Assembly (NCBI GenBank): GCA_947588755.1
Contig: CANPZB010000001.1
Coordinates: 28,598-92,597, forward strand
Direction of reading: 5' to 3'
Source: Candidatus Gastranaerophilales bacterium
GTDB lineage: Bacteria; Cyanobacteriota; Vampirovibrionia; Gastranaerophilales; Gastranaerophilaceae
DNA: 64,000 nucleotides
Shown: in pieces, positions 7,806 to 15,890 of the stretch
Layout: each line of letters begins with the position of its first letter
Position numbering within the stretch: position 1 is the first letter of the stretch
Program-made: the position numbers and the translations under genes
The notes under the pieces: model-generated
The model's input: the letters and a program-made list of their open reading frames with translations, nothing else
Database searches by the model: none
What the model was told of the DNA's origin: nothing

Positions 7806-9425
7806 ATGAAATATTCAAAATATTCGGCAATTATAATAGGCAGCGGCATTGCAGGTTTATATGCAGCATTAAAAATTGAACAGCAGGTTGATTTGCCTGA
7901 CGGTATTCTCGTTATTACAAAATCCAAACTCGGTGAAAGCAATTCAAGATATGCTCAGGGCGGTATGGCAGCCGTTATTCATGAAAACAAAGATGATTCC
8001 ACTGCTTCTCATATTTTTGATACTGTAAAAGCAGGTGCGGGGCTTAGTGAATTTAATGTTGTTAAATATATCTCAGAGCATTCCGATGCTGTTGTAAAAG
8101 ATTTACTCAAGCTGGGTGTCGAATTTGACAGAGATGAAGATAATAAATTATGTTTTACGAAAGAAGCAGCTCATAATGTTAGAAGAATTCTTCATTGCGG
8201 CGGCGATGCAACAGGTAAAATGATTGAAAAAGTTCTCGCTGATAATGTGTCAAAAAATCAAAATATTGATATTTATGAACGGACAGCTGCAGTTGATTTA
8301 CTAGTAAACTCTAAATCAGAATGTCAGGGGGTTGTTGTTTTTAATGCTGATACTCAAGATTACGAAACCGTATATTCTTCTTGCGTAATCATAGCTTCCG
8401 GCGGTATCGGGCAAATATATAAATATACAACAAATCCTTCGGGTGCTACGGGTGACGGTATTGCACTTGCGTATAATGCGGGTGCCGTTTTGCAAGATAT
8501 GGAGTTTGTCCAGTTTCATCCTACGGCACTGGCTATTGACGGGGATGAAAACAGATTTTTAATCAGTGAAGCGGTAAGAGGCGAAGGGGCTAAGCTTGTT
8601 GATGCCGACGGTATTGAATTTATGTATAAATATGATGAGGACAAAGAACTTGCCCCAAGGGACATAGTTACACGTGCAAACTATAACGAAATGGTTTCAA
8701 ATAATACCGAAAATGTTTACCTCAATGCAACATGTATTGATGAAAAAAAACTTGTAAAGCGTTTCCCGAATATTTATAAAAAATGTATGGAAAACGGCAT
8801 TGACATTGCACATGAGTTTATTCCCGTTGCTCCTGCGGCACATTATTTTATGGGCGGTATAAAAACTAATTTGCAGGGCGAAACCTCAATAAAAGGGCTT
8901 TTTGCATTAGGTGAAGCTTCTTCGACAGGTTTGCACGGGGCAAATCGGCTGGCAAGCAATTCGCTTTTGGAATGTGTTGTTTGTGCTTTTTCAGCTGCGG
9001 AACATCTTAAAACACGCAAATTAAAAACCCCCAAACAAATTGATTTTGCCGTTAAATCAGTTATTGATAAGTATAATAATGACGATTTTATGACTGACGA
9101 AATCGATGTGAAGTCTTTAAAATTAAGACTGAAAGATATTATGTGGAACAGAGCGGGCATACTTAGGGACGAAAAATCTCTTATGACAGCATTGGAAGAA
9201 ATTGACCGTTTGAAAAAGGAATTTCCGCGTAGTTCAAAGTGCATAAATATTGAAGAATACGAATTAAGAAATATGCTTTTGGTATCTTCATTAATCGTCA
9301 GTTCGGCATTGGCACGTAAAGAATCTATCGGAGCTCATTACCGCGTTGATGCTCAAAAAAGTTCCAAAGATGCCGCACACAGTTTTATAACCAAAAATGA
9401 AGGAGTACTTAACTTTGTTAAATAA
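7806..9425 (+). CDS. nadB: L-aspartate oxidase
   Basis: This flavoenzyme (539 aa) oxidises L-aspartate to iminoaspartate, the first step of de novo NAD synthesis. FAD-binding GSGIAGLYAAL is at residues 12-22, SRYAQGGMAAVI near 47, HPTAL near 238, SEAVRGEGAKL near 255 and the C-terminal flavin motif GLHGANRLASNSLLE near 375. Length is normal. No Shine-Dalgarno is seen; the start lies right after the 7774-7803 inverted repeat. It overlaps nadC. The quinolinate synthase gene nadA is not in the window. Confidence 0.96.
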   Translation: MKYSKYSAIIIGSGIAGLYAALKIEQQVDLPDGILVITKSKLGESNSRYAQGGMAAVIHENKDDSTASHIFDTVKAGAGLSEFNVVKYISEHSDAVVKDLLKLGVEFDRDEDNKLCFTKEAAHNVRRILHCGGDATGKMIEKVLADNVSKNQNIDIYERTAAVDLLVNSKSECQGVVVFNADTQDYETVYSSCVIIASGGIGQIYKYTTNPSGATGDGIALAYNAGAVLQDMEFVQFHPTALAIDGDENRFLISEAVRGEGAKLVDADGIEFMYKYDEDKELAPRDIVTRANYNEMVSNNTENVYLNATCIDEKKLVKRFPNIYKKCMENGIDIAHEFIPVAPAAHYFMGGIKTNLQGETSIKGLFALGEASSTGLHGANRLASNSLLECVVCAFSAAEHLKTRKLKTPKQIDFAVKSVIDKYNNDDFMTDEIDVKSLKLRLKDIMWNRAGILRDEKSLMTALEEIDRLKKEFPRSSKCINIEEYELRNMLLVSSLIVSSALARKESIGAHYRVDAQKSSKDAAHSFITKNEGVLNFVK

Positions 9426-10245
9426 ATTTTACGTTCGGGAGCATGTTAAATCAGCTTTGCGGGAGGACATCGGTTTTTGCGATATTACAACGGAATATCT
9501 TGCTGGCGAAAACGATGTTATAAGCGGTCGGCTTAATTCGCGAAGCGACGGTGTTTTGTGCGGTGCGGATGTGTTTAAAACGGTTTTTGAAATTCTTTCC
9601 GATGATGTTAATATAAAATTTCATTTTAAAGACGGAGATTTAATTAAAAAAGGAACAACCGTTGCCGATTTTAACGGTTCCGCAAAATATATTTTAATGG
9701 GAGAACGCGTTGCACTTAATTACATACAAAGAATGTCAGGTATTGCTACCGAAACAAAAAAATATCAGGACGCAATAAAGCCCTATCCCGCAAAAATAGT
9801 CGATACAAGAAAAACCACCCCCAATTTCAGGGCTTTTGAAAAGTATGCCGTGAAAGTAGGAGGCGGTGCTTTGCACAGATTTAATCTTTCCGATTGTGCA
9901 ATGGTTAAAGATAATCATATCAGGCTTGCCGGCTCCATAACCAATGCGGTAAATCTTCTGCGTAAAAATTTATCCCATGCCCATAAAATCGAAGTGGAAT
10001 GTGATACGCTAAAACAGGTTGAAGAAGCCGTGAATGTTAAGGCAGATATAATCATGCTTGATAACATGTCCGTCGAAGATATGGAAACTGCCGTAAAATT
10101 AATTAATCATCAGGCTATAGTTGAAGCAAGCGGTAATGTTACACTTGAAACAGTTAACAGAATTGCATCTGCGGGTGTTGATATTATATCCTCCAGTGCT
10201 ATTGTTGCAAAAGCACCTACTCTGGATTTGGCTTTTGACATGTAG
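9415..10245 (+). CDS. nadC: Quinolinate phosphoribosyltransferase
   Basis: The 276-residue enzyme converts quinolinate and PRPP to nicotinate mononucleotide, CO2 and PPi. Visible motifs are ALREDIGFCDITTEYL, GERVALNYIQRMSGIAT, KIVDTRKTTPNFRAFEKYAV and MLDNMS, ending with the phosphate-binding EASGNV segment. A longer frame opens with ATG at 9397. However, AAGGAG at 9399-9404 lies inside that extension and is spaced for a TTG at 9415, so TTG is taken as the start. It overlaps the end of nadB by 11 nt, so the two are translationally coupled. Confidence 0.95.
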   Translation: MLNKFYVREHVKSALREDIGFCDITTEYLAGENDVISGRLNSRSDGVLCGADVFKTVFEILSDDVNIKFHFKDGDLIKKGTTVADFNGSAKYILMGERVALNYIQRMSGIATETKKYQDAIKPYPAKIVDTRKTTPNFRAFEKYAVKVGGGALHRFNLSDCAMVKDNHIRLAGSITNAVNLLRKNLSHAHKIEVECDTLKQVEEAVNVKADIIMLDNMSVEDMETAVKLINHQAIVEASGNVTLETVNRIASAGVDIISSSAIVAKAPTLDLAFDM

Positions 10246-10436
10246 TTTTTATATATACAAAATATATATAAAGTGTTTTGTTAACACTAATTGTAAAGTT
10301 TAATAGTTGTTGAATTTATTGATACTACGAGGTTTTAAAAATTAATAATAAATAATTGTAAAGTTTATTGAAAATAATAACAAAAAAAATTTTCCTTTGT
10401 TTTAAAATGAATGTACAGACAATTATTGGTGGAAAG

Positions 10437-11213
10437 ATGAAAATTACTTCTATACAACGCGATATTTCCCTAAAACAGGGATTTCCTGCGGCCTTTCATG
10501 AAGGGAAGTTTAAGGAGAATTACGGTGCGTCTGTATATAAGAATAAACGAGGATTAAACGCAAATAATAGCGGTGACTTTACGAGTAAGAGTGAGGTTGC
10601 CGCTATTAGTTTTAACGGAGTCGGAAGTAAAATTGCAAAAAGCGGTTGGTTTAACTGGCTGCTTGTTAAAACTCAGGAACATAATGTGCCTATGAATGCA
10701 TTTATTGCTTTAATTCTTGCGGGTGTTTTAAGACCGATTGCGACAATATCACTTCCCGGTAAGAAAGACAAAGAAGATAAAATGTATGCTTCGGGGCATG
10801 CAATAGCTTCAGGTGTTGTAGGTTTTTTGTTTTCAACCATAGTAACCGCTCCGTTAGATGATACTATTAAAAAAATTAAAAATGACCCCGCGAAATATGC
10901 GGCAAAAAGTTTGGCAAAACTTAAAAAAGAAGCTCACGAAGGTGCAACCGAGGCTTCCAGAAACATGGCGGCAAGAGCGGTTAATTCGCTGGAAACTTGT
11001 TTGAAAAATATTCCTGACTGGATTATAGCCGTTCCGAGAGCAATGTTAACTATTGCATTAATACCGCCCATACTTAAATATGTGTTCGGGCTTGAAAAGA
11101 AAAAGAAACCCGAGAATGCCGTACCTGCCGACACTTTGGCAAATGTAAACCTGCCGCAAAGCAACGGTAATAAACTTTCTATTGAAGATTTTGGGAAGGG
11201 AGGTACAAAATAA
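10437..11213 (+). CDS. Unknown membrane-associated protein A (pair with 11213-12097)
   Basis: I do not recognise a family. The product (258 aa from the chosen ATG with GGTGGAAAG upstream; an in-frame ATG at 10368 exists) has a polar N-terminus of about 65 residues ending in AISFNGVG. Hydrophobic stretches follow: NAFIALILAGVLRPIATISL, a GHAIASGVVGFLFSTIVTAP segment, and AMLTIALIPPILKYVFGL, before a KKKK tail. The middle region is Lys/Ala-rich and probably helical. It overlaps the next gene by 1 nt (TAATG). The two proteins may form one complex; function is unknown. Confidence 0.7.
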   Translation: MKITSIQRDISLKQGFPAAFHEGKFKENYGASVYKNKRGLNANNSGDFTSKSEVAAISFNGVGSKIAKSGWFNWLLVKTQEHNVPMNAFIALILAGVLRPIATISLPGKKDKEDKMYASGHAIASGVVGFLFSTIVTAPLDDTIKKIKNDPAKYAAKSLAKLKKEAHEGATEASRNMAARAVNSLETCLKNIPDWIIAVPRAMLTIALIPPILKYVFGLEKKKKPENAVPADTLANVNLPQSNGNKLSIEDFGKGGTK

Positions 11214-12097
11214 TGCAAGTATCTTTATATACCAATTCTCAATATCAAAATAACAAGAATTATATAAATAATATTTTATCTTCCAAGGCTAAATATAAAA
11301 ATATTAACTTTACATCAAAGCCTTTGAAGCCTATTGAAATAATCGAACAGCAGGTTACACAGGCTGCAAAAGGCTCAAACTTTTTTGAACCTGTGAAAAA
11401 ATTATACGGAAAAATGACTGACTGGCTGGCAAAAAATGTTATTTCACATGTTATTGAAAATAAATATGTGTTTAAATTTGCTGACAGATTCAAGAATAAT
11501 GATATGCTTTATAACCACATGCTTGCCGTAGGCTCGTTAATTACAAGCGGACTTTATGTAAAAAGAACACTTGATAATAAAGATTTTGATAAAGACAGAC
11601 GTCGTACGCTGGCTATTAATCAGGTTTTAACATTTATAATTTCCACTATAGGTGCTTATTCGCTTGATACATCATTAAACAAATGGTGGAATAATATTAC
11701 CAATAAATATGTTGCTATGCATATCGGCGATAACAATTTTATAGAAGCAATTAACAAAGAAACAAGTAAAATTGCACAAGAAAATAAGAAAATAAAAGAA
11801 CTCAACAAAAACCTTGACCCCGCAAACAGAACGGCTTTGAAACATATACCGACAACTTCTGAATTTCTGAAAAAATATGTAAAAGAAAACCCGAATATTC
11901 AAATAGGTTCCAAGGAATTGTCTTTGTTAAATCAAAAGGTTTCGGGACTTTCGTTATTGAAAAAAATGGTAGTATTCGGAATGGTTTACAGATTTCTTGT
12001 TCCGGTTCTGGTAACACCTTTTGCAAACAAATTAGGTGATATGGCTATAGCAAGAAGACAACGTAAAGAAGCTGAAAAATCGGTCGGTAAAGCTTAA
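11213..12097 (+). CDS. Unknown membrane-associated protein B
   Basis: No family is recognised. The 294-residue protein has an Asn/Lys-rich N-terminus with NINFTSKPLKP. Weak hydrophobic segments follow (MLAVGSLITSGLYV, NQVLTFIISTIGAYSL), then a Lys/Glu-rich helical stretch (about residues 180-225) and a hydrophobic MVVFGMVYRFLVPVLVTPFA before a basic tail. The layout parallels the upstream gene: a polar head with an F-x-S/G motif, two or three membrane segments and a charged end. They are probably co-translated. A lineage-specific envelope function is possible. Confidence 0.68.
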   Translation: MQVSLYTNSQYQNNKNYINNILSSKAKYKNINFTSKPLKPIEIIEQQVTQAAKGSNFFEPVKKLYGKMTDWLAKNVISHVIENKYVFKFADRFKNNDMLYNHMLAVGSLITSGLYVKRTLDNKDFDKDRRRTLAINQVLTFIISTIGAYSLDTSLNKWWNNITNKYVAMHIGDNNFIEAINKETSKIAQENKKIKELNKNLDPANRTALKHIPTTSEFLKKYVKENPNIQIGSKELSLLNQKVSGLSLLKKMVVFGMVYRFLVPVLVTPFANKLGDMAIARRQRKEAEKSVGKA

Positions 12098-12143
12098 ATT
12101 TGCCCGCAAAAAATCTTACTTATTAAGCATTGATTATGTTTCT

Positions 12144-12172
12144 TTGTGTTGAATTATTTCTGTTTTTATAGT
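12144..12172 (+). promoter_or_regulatory. Promoter of HEAT-queC-DUF366 operon, probably leaderless
   Basis: TTGTGT (12144-12149) and TATAGT (12167-12172) are 17 nt apart, and the ATG at 12180 follows after only 7 nt with no Shine-Dalgarno. Transcription would start at the start codon. Confidence 0.5.
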
Positions 12173-12179
12173 AATTTTT

Positions 12180-13175
12180 ATGTATGTTCCAAAGCGGGGA
12201 TTAAAATTAGCGGTGGGAGAAAGTCAATTAGATTTAAACGCAATAGCACAAGAATGCGGGTTGTTAGAAAATACTTCAAGTGAAGATATTATGAATAAAA
12301 TTTTTGCATTGGAGGAAAAGTATCTTGCACAGGATTTGGTAAAAATATACAATTACTTTCTCACGATTTGCACAGACCCCGAAATTTTAATGAATATAAT
12401 TCGCCTGACGGACAATTACAGAGACAAATCAACATTAAGTATTTTGCTTGACATTTTGCTTTTAAAAAATACTTCCGATATAGAAAACAGTTTGAAAGAG
12501 AAGTATATAAATTTGCGTGTAATGTGTGCAAAAGCCGCTTCAAATTACAAAGATACTTCTGCTGTTAATCCGCTTCTTTACTGTTTAAACAACAAAGACG
12601 AGAATTACAAAATAAGACTGGCATGTGCCGATGCTCTGGGAAGAATTGGTGACAGATATGCCGTTGCCCCTCTAATTGAGGTTGTAAAAGATGATGATGA
12701 AAAATCGGTTTATTTAAGAGAGAGTGCCGCATTTGCTCTCGGAATGCTCGGGGATATTAGGGCGGTAGAACCTTTAGTGGCTATACTTGAAGCTCAAAAA
12801 GGTTTGTGGAGCAAATTTACGTTTTTAAAAGAAAGAATAATCGAGGCACTCGGCAAACTTCGTCTTGACGATAACAAAAGAGTCTTTAATGCATTAAAAA
12901 ATGCTTTACTCGACGAATCACCACAGGTTAGGATTAATGCTATTGAAGCTATTATGGAAATCGGTAATTCCGATTCCGTTGAAGTGATAAAGAGTTGTCT
13001 GAACGATAATGATAATGAAGTCAGGAAAAACGCGTTGATAGCTTTATATAACTTAAAAGGGCGGAAAATTTTGGATGAAATTATCACCTGCGATTACGAT
13101 GATTTTCTGAAAATTGAAGCTTCAGCATTGATTAACGAATTCGAAGAAGATAATGACGGAGAAAACAATGATTAA
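12180..13175 (+). CDS. HEAT-repeat (PBS lyase HEAT-like) protein
   Basis: The 331-residue protein is built of HEAT-like repeats from about residue 115: AVNPLLYCLNN, RLACADALGRIGDRYAVAPL, ESAAFALGMLGDIRAVEPL, EALGKLRLDDNKR and NAIEAIMEIGNSDS. Such repeats are protein-protein scaffolds, and in Cyanobacteria related proteins include phycobilin lyases; no bilin role is expected here. The first ~110 residues are helical without clear repeats. The C-terminus is acidic. It overlaps queC by 8 nt. Its partner is unknown. Confidence 0.82.
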   Translation: MYVPKRGLKLAVGESQLDLNAIAQECGLLENTSSEDIMNKIFALEEKYLAQDLVKIYNYFLTICTDPEILMNIIRLTDNYRDKSTLSILLDILLLKNTSDIENSLKEKYINLRVMCAKAASNYKDTSAVNPLLYCLNNKDENYKIRLACADALGRIGDRYAVAPLIEVVKDDDEKSVYLRESAAFALGMLGDIRAVEPLVAILEAQKGLWSKFTFLKERIIEALGKLRLDDNKRVFNALKNALLDESPQVRINAIEAIMEIGNSDSVEVIKSCLNDNDNEVRKNALIALYNLKGRKILDEIITCDYDDFLKIEASALINEFEEDNDGENND

Positions 13176-13833
13176 ATCAATAATATTATTATCGGGCGGA
13201 CTTGATTCACTGGTCAGTATGGGATTATGCAGAGAGAAATATAACATAACACTCGCACTTACCTTTGATTACGGGCAAAAAGCCGCTTCAAAAGAAGCTG
13301 AGGCTGCGGCAAATATATGTAAATACTATAACACGGAGCATAAAATAATAAATCTGGACATGCTAAAATCCGTTACGCATACATCTCTTGTTTCCGAAGA
13401 AAAAATTCCGCAAAAAGACGACTTAATCGACGGACAGAGTTCCATGAAATCGGTATGGGTGCCTAATCGCAACGGTTTATTCCTTAATATTGCCGCCTGT
13501 TATGCAGACGGTAACGATTATGACTATATTATTATTGGTGCAAATAAAGAAGAAGGAGAAACTTTTAGCGATAACACATCGGAATTTATTGAAAGTGTCA
13601 ATAACATGTTTGAATTTTCCACACTGAAAAAGCCGCGGGTTATTGCTCCCTTGATAAATTATACAAAAAATGATATAGTCAAACATGCTCTTGAAAAAAA
13701 GATACCTCTTGAGCTTACAAGAAGCTGCTATCTCGGTCGGGAAAAGCACTGCGGAGAGTGTGAATCTTGTGTAAGGCTTAAAAAAGCACTTTTATTTAAT
13801 AACGACAATTACTATGTAAAAAAACTTTTTTAG
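13168..13833 (+). CDS. queC: 7-cyano-7-deazaguanine synthase
   Basis: QueC (221 aa) makes preQ0 from 7-carboxy-7-deazaguanine, ammonia and ATP for queuosine tRNA modification. The PP-loop LLSGGLDSLVSM is at residues 7-18, TFDYGQK near 34 and the zinc-binding cluster CYLGREKHCGECESC near the C-terminus. The ATG at 13168 has GGAG upstream and is preferred to the ATG five codons earlier. The next gene encodes a DUF366 protein, which may be linked to the same pathway. queD, queE and queF are not in the window. Confidence 0.96.
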   Translation: MIKSIILLSGGLDSLVSMGLCREKYNITLALTFDYGQKAASKEAEAAANICKYYNTEHKIINLDMLKSVTHTSLVSEEKIPQKDDLIDGQSSMKSVWVPNRNGLFLNIAACYADGNDYDYIIIGANKEEGETFSDNTSEFIESVNNMFEFSTLKKPRVIAPLINYTKNDIVKHALEKKIPLELTRSCYLGREKHCGECESCVRLKKALLFNNDNYYVKKLF

Positions 13834-13849
13834 TATATACTTTAGAATT

Positions 13850-14407
13850 ATGAATACAAAATACATAAATGAAACCATAAAATATGAAGGACATCAGCTT
13901 TCACCGCATTGGATTTATAAGAATTTTAATCTGAAAGGTGATGCGATTACGGCGTTTTGTGGCGAGTGCGAAGTCAAACTTGAAAATATGGTTGATATTG
14001 AAGATGTAATTAATAATGAACCTATTTACAGTAAATATATGCTGAGTTTTATATCCGAGCAGTTCGGAATTACTTTAACGGAAGGCATTTTAAGACAAAG
14101 ACTGCTAATATGCACAATAAAAGAACTATTGGAAAAAAGAGGTTTTAAAATAACCAGAAACGGTGATGATTTATTTTATGAAGGCAAAAAACTTACCGTA
14201 TCCATAGCATCCAAGTCTGTTACCTCCGTACTTATCCATACGGGAATAAATATAGAGTCGGACGGTGCCCCCGTTAAGGCGGCAGGGCTAAAAAGCGATT
14301 TACATACAGATGATATAAAAACTTTTGCCTGTGAAGTTATGAAAAACTATTCCGAAGAAATTGAAGATATAAACTTTGCGGCAACCAAAGTCAGAGGAGT
14401 CTACTGA
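13850..14407 (+). CDS. DUF366-family protein
   Basis: The 185-residue protein resembles my recollection of DUF366 (PF04017): EGHQLSPHWIYKNFNLKGDA near the N-terminus, MVDIEDV, a central LRQRLLICTIKELL, then GDDLFYEGKKLTVSIASKS and IHTGINIESDGAPV. DUF366 is known mostly from archaea and some bacteria and has no assigned reaction. It sits between queC and a SPOR-domain gene, overlapping the latter by 1 nt. A TATACT box lies 8 nt before the ATG with no Shine-Dalgarno, so it may also be made from its own leaderless transcript. Confidence 0.75.
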   Translation: MNTKYINETIKYEGHQLSPHWIYKNFNLKGDAITAFCGECEVKLENMVDIEDVINNEPIYSKYMLSFISEQFGITLTEGILRQRLLICTIKELLEKRGFKITRNGDDLFYEGKKLTVSIASKSVTSVLIHTGINIESDGAPVKAAGLKSDLHTDDIKTFACEVMKNYSEEIEDINFAATKVRGVY

Positions 14408-15087
14408 TGAATGAATTAAATGATTACGAAAACAATTCAGGTCAACATCACATAAGTTATAAAGAATATCAAAGAAAACTAAACAAAAAACCTCATGAAG
14501 GTGTTTTAATATTTGTGTCGACATTTTTCGCTTTGCTTTTACTCTTTTTGGGAATAGCAAAACAAATATCGCCCGAAGTTGATGTTCAAATCGGTGATGA
14601 AAATTATACAACCGAAAGTGATACGAAAAAAACAGCAGTGGATGACAGATTAAAACTTCTTCAACAGGAAGATAACGGAACTAATCAAGAAGATGACATA
14701 TTTGAACCTGAATTGGATGAAAAGGTAAAAATTCCCGATAACCTTCATAAGTCGCCAAAACAGGAAGAAGAAGTTATTTCCGTAAGTGAAAAAGAAGCTG
14801 CTCCTTCACCTCAAGAGACAGCTGCGAAACCTCCCGTTCAGCCCGAATCCCAAAATGTTACTGCTCCGACAAAAGTTGTTGTTGGGTATTATTCCACCCG
14901 TGAACAGGCAGAAGTTGCGAAAGGTATTATTGCCGAGTCAGGTTTGAATATATCACCGTTTGTCAGGACAATAGGGGGTGCATACACAATTCAGGCGGGT
15001 TCTTATTCGTCCAGAGAAAAAGCACAAAGCGTTGTAAACGAATTGTTAAAAAATAATTTTCCCGCAAGAATATTGGTTGAACAGTAA
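14407..15087 (+). CDS. SPOR-domain membrane protein
   Basis: The 226-residue protein has a cytosolic head of about 30 residues, one transmembrane helix (VLIFVSTFFALLLLFLGIA, about residues 35-53) and a disordered Pro/Glu/Ala-rich linker. It ends in a C-terminal SPOR domain (VVVGYYSTREQAEVAKGII and YTIQAGSYSSREKAQSVV). SPOR domains bind denuded peptidoglycan at division sites, so an extracytoplasmic role at the septum is likely. Its start overlaps the DUF366 stop (TGATG). It ends the operon that starts at 12180. Confidence 0.88.
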   Translation: MNELNDYENNSGQHHISYKEYQRKLNKKPHEGVLIFVSTFFALLLLFLGIAKQISPEVDVQIGDENYTTESDTKKTAVDDRLKLLQQEDNGTNQEDDIFEPELDEKVKIPDNLHKSPKQEEEVISVSEKEAAPSPQETAAKPPVQPESQNVTAPTKVVVGYYSTREQAEVAKGIIAESGLNISPFVRTIGGAYTIQAGSYSSREKAQSVVNELLKNNFPARILVEQ

Positions 15088-15139
15088 CTTTTGCCAGTAA
15101 AGTGTCAAATTTTATTTTGTTTAAATTATAACTCTTTTC

Positions 15140-15167
15140 TTGACAAAAGTTAAGAAAAGTATATAAT
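15140..15167 (+). promoter_or_regulatory. Strong sigma-70 promoter of prepilin unit 1
   Basis: TTGACA (15140-15145), a 16-nt spacer and TATAAT (15162-15167). The same -35 and adjoining bases (TTGACAAAAGTTAA) recur at 22568 before prepilin unit 2, so the promoter belongs to the duplicated unit. Confidence 0.8.
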
Positions 15168-15207
15168 TATGTTTATAAAACGCAAAAATAGGGAATAAGA
15201 ATAATAT

Positions 15208-15276
15208 ATGGTAACGAAAAAGAGCGGGAAAAATATACATGTGATGTATAAAATCACACAAACGGGGGGGGGGTAA
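15208..15276 (+). CDS. Possible 22-aa leader peptide ending in Gly-Gly-Gly
   Basis: An ATG at 15208 opens a 22-codon frame that ends ...ITQTGGG followed by TAA. The three Gly codons and the stop are formed by the G10 tract and the TAA after it. The parallel position in unit 2 has a different short frame (14 codons) that also ends in GGG-stop. The ribosome site is weak (GGGAA, 13 nt away). It may be a regulatory leader peptide or chance. Confidence 0.3.
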   Translation: MVTKKSGKNIHVMYKITQTGGG

Positions 15277-15336
15277 ACCGCTCACACCAAAGGTTTTGGC
15301 GATTTTTTGATTTTTTATTAAGCCCCGAAAAATTGG
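15264..15336 (+). promoter_or_regulatory. G10 tract plus conserved hairpin/T-run element, copy 1
   Basis: Ten consecutive G (15264-15273) are followed by TAAACCGCTC, a CCAAA-GGT-TTTGG hairpin (15287-15299) and two T-runs (15303-15308, 15311-15316), then AAGCCCCGAAA. Copy 2 at 22669-22735 is nearly identical. The hairpin with T-run resembles an attenuator or terminator within the leader. The homopolymer is a slippage-prone tract. Confidence 0.6.
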
Positions 15337-15362
15337 GTTCTCGTTCTGTCCTCCAGAAAAAC

Positions 15363-15890
15363 CATGTCATCCTGAACTTTATCCATGTCATCCTGAACTT
15401 GTTTCAGGATCTTAAACATACATTATATTTGCAAATAGCTATTTTGCATAGGCTATGGTGCGGAATGACACTTTCCCATGTCATGCTGAACCATGTTGTC
15501 ATCCTGAACTTGTTTCAGGATCTGAGCCTTATCAAGTCTTTAAATAGAAAAGAAACTAAACCAAAGTCAATCTCCACAACTATGGTCAATAACAAGTCTC
15601 TGCCTGCATTGGAGCAAATCCAAGATGTTTCAGGATTATGTACCAATACCGAATAAATAAGATCCTGAAACAAGTTCAGGATGACATGGTGAGAGTTCAG
15701 CATGACATGGATGTATTTTGAATAACAAATAAAGAGTAATAAACAGTAATAAATAAATAAAAAGAAAGGAACAAAAAATGAAAAAAGAAATTAAAAACGC
15801 AACGATTTTGGAAAAGACTGTAAGACCCGACAAGGCTCAGATGCTGAAACAAGTTCAGCATGACATGGAGGTAGTTCAGGATGACATGGG
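15363..15890. repeat. Cluster of palindromic CCTGAACTTGTTTCAGG repeats, unit 1
   Basis: Full or half copies of a short palindromic repeat (core CCTGAACTTGTTTCAGG, flanked by GTCAT and ATCT) occur near 15364, 15387-15412, 15498-15523 and inverted at 15660-15686. Variants at about 15840-15888 lie inside the prepilin reading frame. The rest of 15088-15777 holds the promoter, leader and G10 element described separately. The single open frame across the repeats (15333-15656) is judged a by-product of them. Confidence 0.8.

Noticed and set aside
8843..9244. 133-codon minus-strand frame in nadB
   Set aside because: Antisense shadow of a well-conserved gene without its own signals.
15333..15656. Open frame across unit 1 leader repeats
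   Set aside because: The peptide consists of translated palindromic repeats (HVILNLFQDL type). No ribosome site; start is a TTG. Retained only as the possible +1 product of the G10 tract.
15363..15686. CRISPR array
   Set aside because: Repeats are irregularly spaced, occur in both orientations and no cas genes exist.
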